Below the pieces are notes generated by a model. It saw only the letters and a list, made by a program, of their open reading frames with translations, ran no database searches and had not been told where the DNA came from. A stretch of DNA of 64,000 nucleotides from Thermomonas sp. XSG (lineage in GTDB: Bacteria > Pseudomonadota > Gammaproteobacteria > Xanthomonadales > Xanthomonadaceae), in contig NZ_CP061497.1 in NCBI RefSeq assembly GCF_014678725.1, positions 1,504,001 through 1,568,000 on the forward strand, in the 5' to 3' direction. The position numbers were made by a program, and so were the translations under genes. Every line of letters starts with the position of its first letter. Position 1 is the first letter of the stretch. Shown piece after piece: positions 8,985 through 16,698 of the stretch.

Positions 8985-9636
8985 AGCCGAAGCCGCGGCG
9001 GGTGTGGATGGGATCGGGCGCGCCGGCCCTGGCCAGCTTGCCGCGCAGGGTACTCAGGATCACTTCCACCACCTTGTCCGAGGATTCGCTGGCGCTGTCG
9101 TACAGGCGGTCGAAGATCGCCGGCCGCGACAGCACCTTGCCGCGCTCGCGCAGCAGCAGTTCCAGCAGCGCGTATTCCTTCGGTGACAACTGCAGGTCGA
9201 CGCCCCGCCAACGCGCGCGGCGGGCGCCGGTGTCCACCTGCAGGCCATCCAGCTCCAGCACGGTGTCACCGCCGTCGCGCGCGCGCCGCGCCAGTGCGCG
9301 CACGCGCGCCTGCAGTTCGTCCAGTGCAAAGGGTTTCACCAGGTAGTCGTCGGCGCCGGCGTCCAGCGCCGCCACCCGGTCGGCGACGGTGTCGCGCGCC
9401 GACAGCATCAGCACCCGCGCGCGCGCGCCGGAACCACGCAGCGCCCTCAGCACCTGCAGGCCGTCGCGCCGCGGCAGCATCCAGTCCAGCACCAGCAGGT
9501 CGTAGTCATGGCCGGCGAGGAAGGCGATGGCCTGCTCGCCATCACCGGCGTGGTCGCAGGCATGACCATCCTGCTCCAGCGTGGTCTGCAGGCTGGCGGC
9601 CAGGGTCGGCGAATCCTCGACGATCAGCAGGCGCAT
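8971..9636 (-). CDS. OmpR/PhoB-type response regulator of the metal-efflux locus
   Basis: 221-residue two-component response regulator. The receiver has the acidic pair Glu7-Asp8, phosphoacceptor Asp51 in LLVLDWMLPRRDG, and the conserved Lys in VKPFALDEL. The C-terminal winged helix reads LSPKEYALLELLLRERGKVLSRPAI and ends with the wing sequence IHTRRGFGYVIE. It is the first gene of the locus and is co-translated with the kinase. Expected role: activating the RND genes when its kinase senses metal. The family resembles CzcR/CopR regulators. Confidence 0.93.
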   Translation of the reverse strand: MRLLIVEDSPTLAASLQTTLEQDGHACDHAGDGEQAIAFLAGHDYDLLVLDWMLPRRDGLQVLRALRGSGARARVLMLSARDTVADRVAALDAGADDYLVKPFALDELQARVRALARRARDGGDTVLELDGLQVDTGARRARWRGVDLQLSPKEYALLELLLRERGKVLSRPAIFDRLYDSASESSDKVVEVILSTLRGKLARAGAPDPIHTRRGFGYVIE

Positions 9637-9724
9637 CGCCGCCGCATCCGGGGGAATTGGTGCATGGGGCTCCTTCGCATGCCGCCGGTCCTGCCGCGCA
9701 TGCTAACGCCCCGACCACCCCCGG

Positions 9725-10795
9725 TCAGCGCAACACCTGCTCCGCGTCGACCATTTCCACGCCCTGCGTCATGCCCAGCAGGGCATCGAACCACGGCTTG
9801 TGCGAGGCGCCGACCACCGCCAGCACGCGCGCACCCGGGCGCTCGCGGAAGGCCGCGACCAGGTGGCCGAGCATGTGCAGGTTGCGCGCGTCCCAGCCGG
9901 CCACGTACTGGCGGCCGAAACGCTGCGGCGACGGATCGCGCAGTGCCTGGCCGAAGTCCGCCTCCACGGTGGGCTGCAGGTAGTCCGGTGCGTTGATCGC
10001 CCGATAGGTGCCGAGCAGGTCGCCGCGCGCGCGCAGCCCGGCGATGCGTTCCTGCGCCTGTTTCGCTGTCTCGCTGGCACCCGCCCACGCCTGCCGGATC
10101 GCCTTCTCGAAACCTCCTTCGTCGCGGATGTCCAGGTTGTCGCCGACGTGGTCATCCACCGCATGCAGGCGCTGCAGGCCGAGGCGCGCGGCAAGTCGCG
10201 CCGCGAGCTGGTAGTTCTCGTTGGGGTTGGCCTCGCGCTTGCGCAGGTCCTGCACCAGCGCCTCGCCGAGGCCGTCGCCGGTCCGGCGCTCGACCTCCGG
10301 CAGCTGCCACCACTGCACCACTGCCGATGCCGGTTCACCGACCGCCAGGAAGACCGATGCCAGGCGCCTGCGCTGCGCGGGCGTCGGCTGCGCCGGCCAG
10401 TCCCGCAGCGCCGCATCCATCGCGTCCAGCGCAGCCGGGCCGTCCAGCCCGGTGGCGGCACGGGCGGCCGCCACGTCCGGGCAGTAGTCCATGACCTGCC
10501 GGTAGATCGCGCGCCGGCGCAGCAGCTCGCAGGTTTCGCCGGACAGGGCCTCGATGGTGATGATCCCGGGCCGGTAGGCGGCCAGCCGCTGCAGCACCGG
10601 TTCCAAGGTCGCGGGATCGAACGCGGCCGCCCCGCCCTGCGAAAGATGCACCGACCCCAGCACCAACACCCGGGTCGGCGGGCCGGGCATCGCCGCATCC
10701 AGCGCCGACAGGTCCACCCGCTGCGCCGCCGCCGGCGCGCTACCCACGCCAGCCAATGCCAGCGCCAGCAGCGCCGCCGTGATCCGTCCCGTCAT
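9725..10795 (-). CDS. Secreted DUF5694 family protein
   Basis: 356-residue protein with a clear signal peptide (LLALALAGVGSAPAAAQ). The mature part begins with RVLVLGSVHLSQ, continues with a GxITIEAL segment and ends with VLAVVGASHKPWFDALL. This pattern (early His, later Glu, C-terminal GxSH) resembles the DUF5694 family and more distantly the TraB/TIKI fold, so hydrolytic or metal-binding activity is possible but unproven. The ATG at 10795 is preferred over the longer frame because it opens on the signal peptide. It is flanked by co-oriented but unrelated genes and is probably transcribed alone. Confidence 0.72.
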   Translation of the reverse strand: MTGRITAALLALALAGVGSAPAAAQRVDLSALDAAMPGPPTRVLVLGSVHLSQGGAAAFDPATLEPVLQRLAAYRPGIITIEALSGETCELLRRRAIYRQVMDYCPDVAAARAATGLDGPAALDAMDAALRDWPAQPTPAQRRRLASVFLAVGEPASAVVQWWQLPEVERRTGDGLGEALVQDLRKREANPNENYQLAARLAARLGLQRLHAVDDHVGDNLDIRDEGGFEKAIRQAWAGASETAKQAQERIAGLRARGDLLGTYRAINAPDYLQPTVEADFGQALRDPSPQRFGRQYVAGWDARNLHMLGHLVAAFRERPGARVLAVVGASHKPWFDALLGMTQGVEMVDAEQVLR

Positions 10796-10860
10796 CTGTC
10801 GCCCCGCGTGGTTGGAGATGCGGGGTGCGATGCGCGTAACGCCGCCAGGGTTGAAAGGCG

Positions 10861-12030
10861 TCAGTCCAGCACGCGGCAGAACACCGCCTTCAGGTAGCGC
10901 GATTCCGGCACCTGCGCCAGCCAGGGGTGGTCCGGGCCGGCGCCGGCCACCTTGAGCACCTGCACCGTGCGCCCGGCGTAGAACGCGGCGCGGCGCAGCA
11001 TATCGAGGAACTGATCCTCGCTGACCAGGCCGGTGCAGCTGAAGGTGGCGAACAGCCCGCCGGGCTTGACCACGCCCAGCGCCAGCTTGTTCATGTCGAG
11101 GTACTTCTTCAGCGCGTTGATGACCTGCTCGCGGTCGCGGGTCATCTTGGCCGGGTCGAGGATGACCACGTCGAACTGTTCGCCGGCCGCCGCCGCATCG
11201 CGCAGCCACGGGAAGATGTCGGCCTGCACGAAGCGCGGCTTGACGTGGTTGAGGTAGGCGTTCTGCCGGGCCAGCTCGATCACTGCCGGGTCGATGTCGA
11301 TCCCCACCACTTCACTGGCGCCGCGCGCCGCCGCGTACACGCCGAAACCGCCGGTGTTGCAGCACAGGTCGAGCACGCGCTTGCCTGCCACCTGCTGGCT
11401 CAGCCAATCGCGGTTCTCGCGCTGGTCGGCGAAGAAGCCGGTCTTGTGCGCACCGGCCGGATCGGCGCGGAACTTGATGCCGTGTTCGGTGACGATGGCC
11501 GGCTCGGTGCCCTGGGTGTCCTTGTAGTCGAAGCTTTCCTGCTTCTGCACGTGCTCGTCGGCGAAGCTGTGGAAGCGGCAGCCGGGGAAGTGCTCGCGCA
11601 GCGCATCGAAGATGATGCTGCGGTGGCGCCACGCGCCGGCGCTGAAGAACTCGACCACGATCAGGTCGTCGTAGCGGTCCACCACCAGCCCGCTGATGCC
11701 GTCGCCCTCGCTGTGGACCACGCGCCAGGCATTGGAGATCTCGTCCAGCCTGAGGATCTCGCGGCGCAGCTGGATCGCCTCGCCGATCTTGCGCACGAAC
11801 CAGGCGGCGTCCACCGCCACGTCGGGGTCGCGCTCCAGCATGCGCAGGGCGATCCGCGAGTGGCCGTTGTAGAAGCCGCGGCCGATCCAGGTGCCGTCCA
11901 CCCCGACCACATCCACAATACTGCCGGGCTTGGGCCGCTGCGCGGGCTTCTCCACCAGCCGCTGGAAGATCCACGGGTGGGTGGAATTCCAGGCGTTCTT
12001 GAGCTGGACGACGGGCAGGGGTTCGGCCAT
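10861..12030 (-). CDS. rlmI: RlmI-like class I SAM-dependent rRNA methyltransferase
   Basis: About 389 residues. N-terminal PUA domain (HPWIFQRLVEKP, then DVVGVDGTWIGRGFYN), a linker domain (LVVDRYDDLIVVEFFSAGAW) and a Rossmann methyltransferase domain with VLDLCCNTGGFGVYAA. The C-terminal motif ATFSCTGLVS keeps the catalytic Cys of m5C methylases. RlmI methylates C1962 of 23S rRNA in E. coli. The usual DPPK motif reads DPAK here. The ATG at 12030 is preferred; an in-frame GTG at 12042 would add four residues. It diverges from the riboswitch-controlled TerC gene. Confidence 0.85.
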   Translation of the reverse strand: MAEPLPVVQLKNAWNSTHPWIFQRLVEKPAQRPKPGSIVDVVGVDGTWIGRGFYNGHSRIALRMLERDPDVAVDAAWFVRKIGEAIQLRREILRLDEISNAWRVVHSEGDGISGLVVDRYDDLIVVEFFSAGAWRHRSIIFDALREHFPGCRFHSFADEHVQKQESFDYKDTQGTEPAIVTEHGIKFRADPAGAHKTGFFADQRENRDWLSQQVAGKRVLDLCCNTGGFGVYAAARGASEVVGIDIDPAVIELARQNAYLNHVKPRFVQADIFPWLRDAAAAGEQFDVVILDPAKMTRDREQVINALKKYLDMNKLALGVVKPGGLFATFSCTGLVSEDQFLDMLRRAAFYAGRTVQVLKVAGAGPDHPWLAQVPESRYLKAVFCRVLD

Positions 12031-12073
12031 GGTGGCATTCACGCGGTTTTACGGGGGTCTGCTATTGTCTCCC

Positions 12074-12193
12074 AAGAAGGGGAGTAACTCCGCGTGCGGT
12101 CGTCGTCATTACGGATCGGTTGGCCTCCAACCCTGATCCCGGCGCCGCAGCTGGCCAGCCGCCAGTGAGTGAGACCTTCGCCATCCGGCGAAG
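12074..12193 (+). ncRNA. yybP-ykoY (Mn2+) riboswitch aptamer upstream of TerC gene
   Basis: The leader of the TerC gene carries the conserved purine-rich AAGAAGGGGAGTAACTCC segment at 12074-12091. About 80 nt later comes GTGAGACCTTCGCC, leading into the hairpin CTTCGCC-ATCC-GGCGAAG at 12176-12193. These are the two signature blocks of the yybP-ykoY family, which binds Mn2+ and in E. coli precedes alx (terC family) and mntP. Gene association and both blocks agree. The aptamer ends are approximate. Confidence 0.85.
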
Positions 12194-12209
12194 CGCGCTC
12201 CCTTTCCAT

Positions 12210-12251
12210 GCGTCCCTGCATGGACGCCTCCGCCGGTCGCAAGGCGCGGAG
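12210..12251 (+). promoter_or_regulatory. Riboswitch expression platform with Shine-Dalgarno-sequestering hairpin
   Basis: Two hairpins lie between aptamer and start codon: GCGTCC-CTGCAT-GGACGC at 12210-12227 and CTCCGC (12228-12233) pairing with GCGGAG (12246-12251). The second buries the GGAG Shine-Dalgarno (12248-12251) that sits 6 nt before the ATG at 12258. No T-run follows, so control of translation initiation is more likely than transcription termination. The pairing is seen directly; its switching is inferred. Confidence 0.6.
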
Positions 12252-12257
12252 CTCTCA

Positions 12258-13211
12258 ATGGAAACGATCGGAACCCCTCTTTTGTGGCTGGCATTCGGCG
12301 GCGTGGTGATCATCGCCCTGCTGGCCGACCTGGTGCTGATGCGGCATGGCGGACCGCACAAGGTCAGCTTCAAGGAAGCCGCCTGGTGGAGCATCGGCTG
12401 GGTGGCGCTGGCGCTGGCCTTCAACGGCTGGCTGTGGTGGTACACCGGGCAGCGCTTCGGCGCGCAGGCCGGAACCGACATCGGCATGGAATTCCTGACC
12501 GGCTATCTGGTCGAGAAGGCGCTGGCGGTCGATAACATCTTCGTGTTCCTGATGCTGTTCAACTATTTCGCGGTGCCGGAGATGCAGCGCCAGCGCGCGC
12601 TGGTGATCGGCATCATCGGCGCCATCGTGCTGCGCGCGATCCTGATCTTCGCCGGCGCGCTGCTGCTGTCGAAGTTCCACTGGGTGCTCTACGTGTTCGG
12701 CGCCTTCCTGCTGTTCACCGGCATCAAAATGTGGCGCGCCGCCGGCCAGGAGCCCGACCTGGAATCCAACCCGGTGCTGCGCTGGCTGACCGGGCACATC
12801 CCGTTCCTGCGCCGCTACCACGGCAGCGCGCTTTGGGTAGGCCAAGGCCGCCGCCGCAAGTTCACCCCGCTGTTCATCGTCATCGTGATGCTGGGCATCA
12901 CCGACGTGATCTTCGCGGTGGATTCGATCCCGGCGATCTTCGCCATCACCACCGACCCGTTCATCGTGCTGACCTCCAACGTGTTCGCCGTGCTGGGGCT
13001 GCGCGCGATGTTCTTCCTGCTGCAGGGCATGGCCGACCGCTTCCACCTGCTGCCCTACGGGCTGGCGCTGGTGCTGGTGTTCATCGGCATGAAGATGCTG
13101 CTGATCGATGTCTACAAGCTGCCGATCCTGCTGTCGCTGGGCACGGTGGCGGTGATCATCGGCAGCACCATCGCCCTCAGCCTGCTGCGGCCGGCGAAGC
13201 CGCACGCCTGA
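12258..13211 (+). CDS. TerC/Alx-family integral membrane protein
   Basis: 317-residue polytopic membrane protein of the TerC family, implicated in Mn2+ export or metal supply to secreted enzymes. It shows the diagnostic acidic motifs in membrane segments: FLTGYLVEKALAVDNIFVFL early and LGITDVIFAVDSIPAIFAIT in the second half, plus FTGIKMW and a C-terminal LIDVYKLP. About eight to nine helices are visible. The ATG at 12258 is chosen because it starts on METIGTPLLWL and follows the GGAG site held in the riboswitch hairpin; upstream in-frame codons are within the leader. Regulation by Mn2+ is predicted from that leader. Confidence 0.93.
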   Translation: METIGTPLLWLAFGGVVIIALLADLVLMRHGGPHKVSFKEAAWWSIGWVALALAFNGWLWWYTGQRFGAQAGTDIGMEFLTGYLVEKALAVDNIFVFLMLFNYFAVPEMQRQRALVIGIIGAIVLRAILIFAGALLLSKFHWVLYVFGAFLLFTGIKMWRAAGQEPDLESNPVLRWLTGHIPFLRRYHGSALWVGQGRRRKFTPLFIVIVMLGITDVIFAVDSIPAIFAITTDPFIVLTSNVFAVLGLRAMFFLLQGMADRFHLLPYGLALVLVFIGMKMLLIDVYKLPILLSLGTVAVIIGSTIALSLLRPAKPHA

Positions 13212-13291
13212 CGGCGGCAGGGCGGGCGCGCGCCGGGGAAGCCCGGACGCGCCCGGGTTGCAATCGGCCGTCGCCCCCCCACCTCGGTGTG

Positions 13292-14059
13292 ATGTCCACC
13301 ATCACCGACCACCAGCACCAGAGCGACCGCGGCCGGGTGCGTCGCGCGCTGAATGCCAGCCTCGCCGGGGCGCTGCTGCTGTGGCTGTGCTTCGCCGCGC
13401 AGCAGGGCTTCGACTGGCGCTTCCTGGCGGTGGTGCCGCAGTCGGCCGCGGGGCTTGCGGGCCTGCTGACCGCGCCGCTGCTGCATGGCTCGGTGGCGCA
13501 CGTGCTGGCCAATACCACCGCGCTGCTGCTGCTCGGCACGCTGGCCGGCACCGTCTATCCGAAGGCCAGCCTGCGCGCGCTGCCGCTGCTGTGGCTGGGC
13601 GCAGGACTGGGCGCGTGGCTGCTGGGCCAGCCCGGTTCGCATCACCTCGGCGCCAGCGGCATCACCCATGGGCTGGGTTTCCTGGTGTTCGTGCTGGGCC
13701 TGCTGCGGCGCGACCGTGCGGCGATCGCCGCCGGCATGATCGCGTTCCTGTTCTACGGCGGCATGCTGATGAGCGTGCTGCCGCGCGAAGCCGGCGTGTC
13801 ATGGGAATCGCACCTGGGCGGCGCGCTGGCCGGCATCGTCTCCGCCTTCCTGTTCCGCCGCAGCGACCCGCAGCCGGCGCGGCAGAAATACAGCTGGGAG
13901 CTGGAGGAAGAGTTCGAGGCCGAACAAGCCCGCCGCAAGGCCGAAGACGGTTTCGGCACCTTCGAGACCCGCGCGCCCGACGACGTGCCGGTGCTGTGGC
14001 AGCGCGAGACGCCGACGGAAGCACGCGGCCAGGTGTTGCCGTTCCGGCGTCGCGAGTGA
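13292..14059 (+). CDS. Rhomboid-family intramembrane serine protease
   Basis: 255-residue membrane protein with the rhomboid signature. The catalytic Ser lies in HHLGASGITHGLGF, the HGSVAHVLANTTALLLLG segment holds the His/Asn oxyanion region of helix 2, and the catalytic His is in WESHLGGALAG of helix 6. A hydrophilic, Glu-rich cytoplasmic tail of about 60 residues follows the last helix and ends in VLPFRRRE. The start at 13292 gives a short polar N-terminus before helix 1. It lies 80 nt downstream of the TerC gene on the same strand, so co-transcription is possible. Natural substrates are unknown. Confidence 0.88.
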   Translation: MSTITDHQHQSDRGRVRRALNASLAGALLLWLCFAAQQGFDWRFLAVVPQSAAGLAGLLTAPLLHGSVAHVLANTTALLLLGTLAGTVYPKASLRALPLLWLGAGLGAWLLGQPGSHHLGASGITHGLGFLVFVLGLLRRDRAAIAAGMIAFLFYGGMLMSVLPREAGVSWESHLGGALAGIVSAFLFRRSDPQPARQKYSWELEEEFEAEQARRKAEDGFGTFETRAPDDVPVLWQRETPTEARGQVLPFRRRE

Positions 14060-14081
14060 CGGCGCGGATGCAGCGCCGGCG

Positions 14082-14726
14082 CTATTTGCCGGCCAGCACC
14101 GCCGAGCCCAGTTGGCGGTCGTGCCAGCGCGACAACAGCAGCAGCGACGTGGCCGCACCGCACAGGCACAGGAACATGTCCCACTGGGTGTCCCACTGGT
14201 CGCCCTGGGTGGCGAGGAAGGCGTCGGCATCGGCGCCGTAGATCAGCGCGGCCCACCATTCAATCAACTCGAAGAACGCCGAGAAGCTCAGGCAGGCGGC
14301 GAGCACCAGATAGACCAGCCAACCGCCGCGGCGCAGCGGCGTCAACCGCAGCAACAGTTCGCGGGCGAGGATGGCCGGCACAAAGCCCTGCATCCAGTGG
14401 CCCAGCCGATCCCAGGGATTGCGCTCGGTGCCCAGCAACTCCTGCAGCCAGAACCCGCCCGGGGTCAGCGAATAGGTGTAGGCACCGCCGTGGATCAGCA
14501 CTAGCGCGTGCAGCGCCAGCAACCAGCACAGCAGCCGGGTCAACGGGAAACGCTGCCAGCGCCAGGCCACCAGTGCCAGCCCGACCATGGCCCAGATCAC
14601 CTCCAGCAACCAGGTCAGGCGGTCGCTGGTGATGGCGAACGAGATCGCCAGTGCAGCCAGTACGCCGCCGGCCAGCAGCCAGCGTTCGATGCGTGAGGGC
14701 GGGACGGCGATGGGCTGGTGGGACAT
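14082..14726 (-). CDS. DUF2238 (YjdF-like) inner-membrane protein
   Basis: 214-residue membrane protein of the DUF2238/YjdF family, function unknown. About six helices are visible. Family-typical segments include HALVLIHGGAYTYSLTP, RNPWDRLGHWMQGFVPAI and FFELIEWWAALIYG, with a cluster of Trp, Asp and Gln before the last helix (TQGDQWDTQWDM). The ATG at 14726 is chosen over the longer upstream frame because it begins a normal cytoplasmic leader before helix 1. It converges with the rhomboid gene (22 nt gap) and diverges from the patatin gene. Confidence 0.8.
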   Translation of the reverse strand: MSHQPIAVPPSRIERWLLAGGVLAALAISFAITSDRLTWLLEVIWAMVGLALVAWRWQRFPLTRLLCWLLALHALVLIHGGAYTYSLTPGGFWLQELLGTERNPWDRLGHWMQGFVPAILARELLLRLTPLRRGGWLVYLVLAACLSFSAFFELIEWWAALIYGADADAFLATQGDQWDTQWDMFLCLCGAATSLLLLSRWHDRQLGSAVLAGK

Positions 14727-14768
14727 CGTGGTTTCCGAAGGCGACGACGGCGGGATTATGGCGGTCAG

Positions 14769-14784
14769 CCCCGCCTGCGCGGGG
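14769..14784. repeat. Short REP-like palindrome
   Basis: CCCCGC-CTGC-GCGGGG, a 6-bp stem with a 4-nt loop, is followed by ATGACGC in the intergenic space before the patatin gene. The form resembles the small dispersed palindromes of xanthomonad chromosomes. Only one copy is seen in the window, so the call rests on form alone. Confidence 0.4.
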
Positions 14785-14868
14785 ATGACGCGCAGGAATG
14801 GCCGCGGTTCGGCTGGCGTTGCGGCATTCGCCGCTAAGCTGCGCGCTTCCCGGTTATCCAATGATCCG

Positions 14869-15879
14869 ATGCGCGTCTTTACTGCCGTCCTTGCCTGCAC
14901 GCTCCTTGCCGCTTGCGCCAGCGCACCGCCTGCACCTGCGGTCGCGCCGTCCAGCGCACCGGTCGCCGTCGCGCCGATCAGGGTGGGGCTGGCGCTGGGC
15001 GGCGGCGCTGCCAAGGGCTTTGCCCACATCGGTGTGATCAAGATGCTGGAAGCCAATGGCATCAAGCCGGTGGTGGTGTCGGGCACCAGCGCCGGCAGCG
15101 TGGTCGGCGCGCTGTACGCCAGCGGCATGGATGCCTACGCGCTGCAGCAGAAGGCGGTGGCGCTGGACGAAGCCAGCATCCGCGACGTCAGCCTGTTCTC
15201 GGGCGGCGTGGTGAAGGGCCAGAAGCTGCAGGACTATGTCAACGCGCAGCTGGGCGAACGCACCTTCGAGAAGCTGAAGAAGCCGCTGGCGGTGGTTGCC
15301 ACCCGGCTGGAAGACGGCCAGCGCACGGTGTTCGTGCGCGGCAACGTCGGCCAGGCGGTGCGCGCGTCCAGCTCGATCCCCGGCGTGTTCGAGGCGGTCG
15401 GCATCGGCAAGCACCACTACGTCGATGGCGGCGTGGTCAGCCCGGTGCCGGTGGACGCCGCGCGCGACCTCGGGGCCGACTTCGTGGTGGCGGTGGACAT
15501 CAGCAGCAAGGCCAGCGGCGCGGCGGATCCGTCCAGCATGCTCGGCAACGTCAACCGCAGCATCGCGATCATGGGCCAGAAGCTGGGCGCGGCCGAACTG
15601 GCACGCGCGGACGTGGTGATCCGCCCCAGCGTCAACGACATCGGCGCTACCGATTTCGCGCAGAAGAACCGCGCCATCCTCGAGGGCGAGCGCGCCGCGC
15701 AGGCGGCGCTGCCGCAGATCCGCGCCAGGATCGCCGCGCTGCAGGCGCAGCGACTGGCACAGGCCCGCCAGGCCGTGGAAACGAAGGCGGCGCAGCAGCG
15801 CGAAGCCGAACGCAAGGCGCGCTGCGCGCAGCAGACCGGCCTGCTGGACAGGCTCCGCCGCGACGCGGACTGCAAATGA
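14869..15879 (+). CDS. Patatin-like phospholipase lipoprotein (RssA-like)
   Basis: 336 residues. Lipoprotein signal peptide (AVLACTLLAACAS, Cys about residue 16), Ala/Pro linker, then a patatin domain. It has the oxyanion glycine-rich loop GLALGGGAAKGFAHIGV, the nucleophile elbow SGTSAGSVVGALYASG (GxSxG) and the catalytic Asp in YVDGGVVSPVPV. The C-terminal 80 residues form a basic, Ala/Gln/Arg-rich helix. Expected activity is lipid acyl hydrolysis at a membrane; the substrate is unknown. The start at 14869 is set by the signal peptide. It converges with the DUF2231 gene, with only 12 nt between. Confidence 0.88.
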   Translation: MRVFTAVLACTLLAACASAPPAPAVAPSSAPVAVAPIRVGLALGGGAAKGFAHIGVIKMLEANGIKPVVVSGTSAGSVVGALYASGMDAYALQQKAVALDEASIRDVSLFSGGVVKGQKLQDYVNAQLGERTFEKLKKPLAVVATRLEDGQRTVFVRGNVGQAVRASSSIPGVFEAVGIGKHHYVDGGVVSPVPVDAARDLGADFVVAVDISSKASGAADPSSMLGNVNRSIAIMGQKLGAAELARADVVIRPSVNDIGATDFAQKNRAILEGERAAQAALPQIRARIAALQAQRLAQARQAVETKAAQQREAERKARCAQQTGLLDRLRRDADCK

Positions 15880-15891
15880 TCGTGCCGGGGG

Positions 15892-16320
15892 TTACGCCCC
15901 CCGCGTGGTGACGCCTACGCCGTAGCCGTACACCAGCTTGCCGCCCAGCCAGCCGGTGGCCAGCAGCGAAAGCAAGCCAGCGCCGCCAAGCGCCAGCGCC
16001 CAGGTGCCGGGCGGTACCGGCTGCTGGTCGTGCAGGCGCAGGAACGCGCTGCCGGCGTACAGGCACCAGGTGGCCAGCGCCAGGCCCATATGCGCATTGG
16101 CGGTACGGCCGGCCGGGTGCTCGGGCGGCAGCTTGAGCAGCTCCAGGAACCCTGCCAGCGCCGCCAGCAATCCGGATACGCAGCCCAGCACAGTCAGCAC
16201 GAACGCCAGTGGCCACAGCCACGGCGGCGCCCAGAGCAGGCCGACGACATCCGCCACCGTAGCCAGCGACCAGCAGGCCACCGGGAAATGCACCACGGCG
16301 GGATGGATGGGATGGCTCAT
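15892..16320 (-). CDS. DUF2231 membrane protein
   Basis: 142-residue inner-membrane protein of the DUF2231 family (function unknown; relatives often sit with cytochrome or oxidative-stress genes). It starts with the hallmark MSHPIHPAVVHFPVACW, where two His residues precede helix 1. Four helices are visible, with a conserved second His/Asn region (GRTANAHMGLALATW) and C-terminal GWLGGKLVYGYGVGV. Its start overlaps the preceding membrane gene by 4 nt (ATGA). It is the last member of the folE / ECF-sigma transcription unit. Confidence 0.82.
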   Translation of the reverse strand: MSHPIHPAVVHFPVACWSLATVADVVGLLWAPPWLWPLAFVLTVLGCVSGLLAALAGFLELLKLPPEHPAGRTANAHMGLALATWCLYAGSAFLRLHDQQPVPPGTWALALGGAGLLSLLATGWLGGKLVYGYGVGVTTRGA

Positions 16321-16643
16321 TGCATCACCACCGCCGCGATCAGCAGCAGCGCCCCGGTCACCGCGAAACCGGCATGGGTCAGCACCACCCGCTTGAGCGC
16401 CACCCGCTTGCCGTAGTGGATCGACGCCAGATGGAAACCGAACAGGGCGGCCACCAGGAAGCTGCACAACGCCACCACCGGCAAAGTACCGATGCCATCG
16501 CCGGTCAGGATGGCGGCCACCAGCAGGATCAGGCCACTGGCACCCAGCAAGGCGTGCAGCAGCGACACGGCCCACGGCGCCAGCTTCCCGCGCAGCACGT
16601 ACGAGGCCAGCACCAGGCCGCCACAGGCGCCCACCAGGAACAC
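16317..16643 (-). CDS. Small membrane protein, possibly 5'-interrupted by an amber codon
   Basis: 108 residues from the only available in-frame start, GTG 16643, with about four membrane helices; I do not recognise a family. The stop overlaps the DUF2231 start (ATGA), so it is coupled to that gene. The GTG has no Shine-Dalgarno. Seven codons upstream, in the same frame, an ATG at 16664 is preceded by purine-rich GGGGTGTGGA. Reading from it gives MLLYA, then TAG (16649-16647), then Ile-Val into the first helix. The natural gene may therefore begin at 16664 and carry a nonsense codon 6. Confidence 0.6.
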   Translation of the reverse strand: MFLVGACGGLVLASYVLRGKLAPWAVSLLHALLGASGLILLVAAILTGDGIGTLPVVALCSFLVAALFGFHLASIHYGKRVALKRVVLTHAGFAVTGALLLIAAVVMQ

Positions 16644-16698
16644 GATCTAGGCATACAGCAACATTCCACACCCCATTGTTGATTGGACATCAAAGACA

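Noticed and set aside
16641-16664. Pyrrolysine or other genetic-code explanation for the TAG codon
   Set aside because: Nothing in the window suggests pyrrolysine use, and such recoding is not expected in this lineage. Mutation, error or shifted start are simpler.
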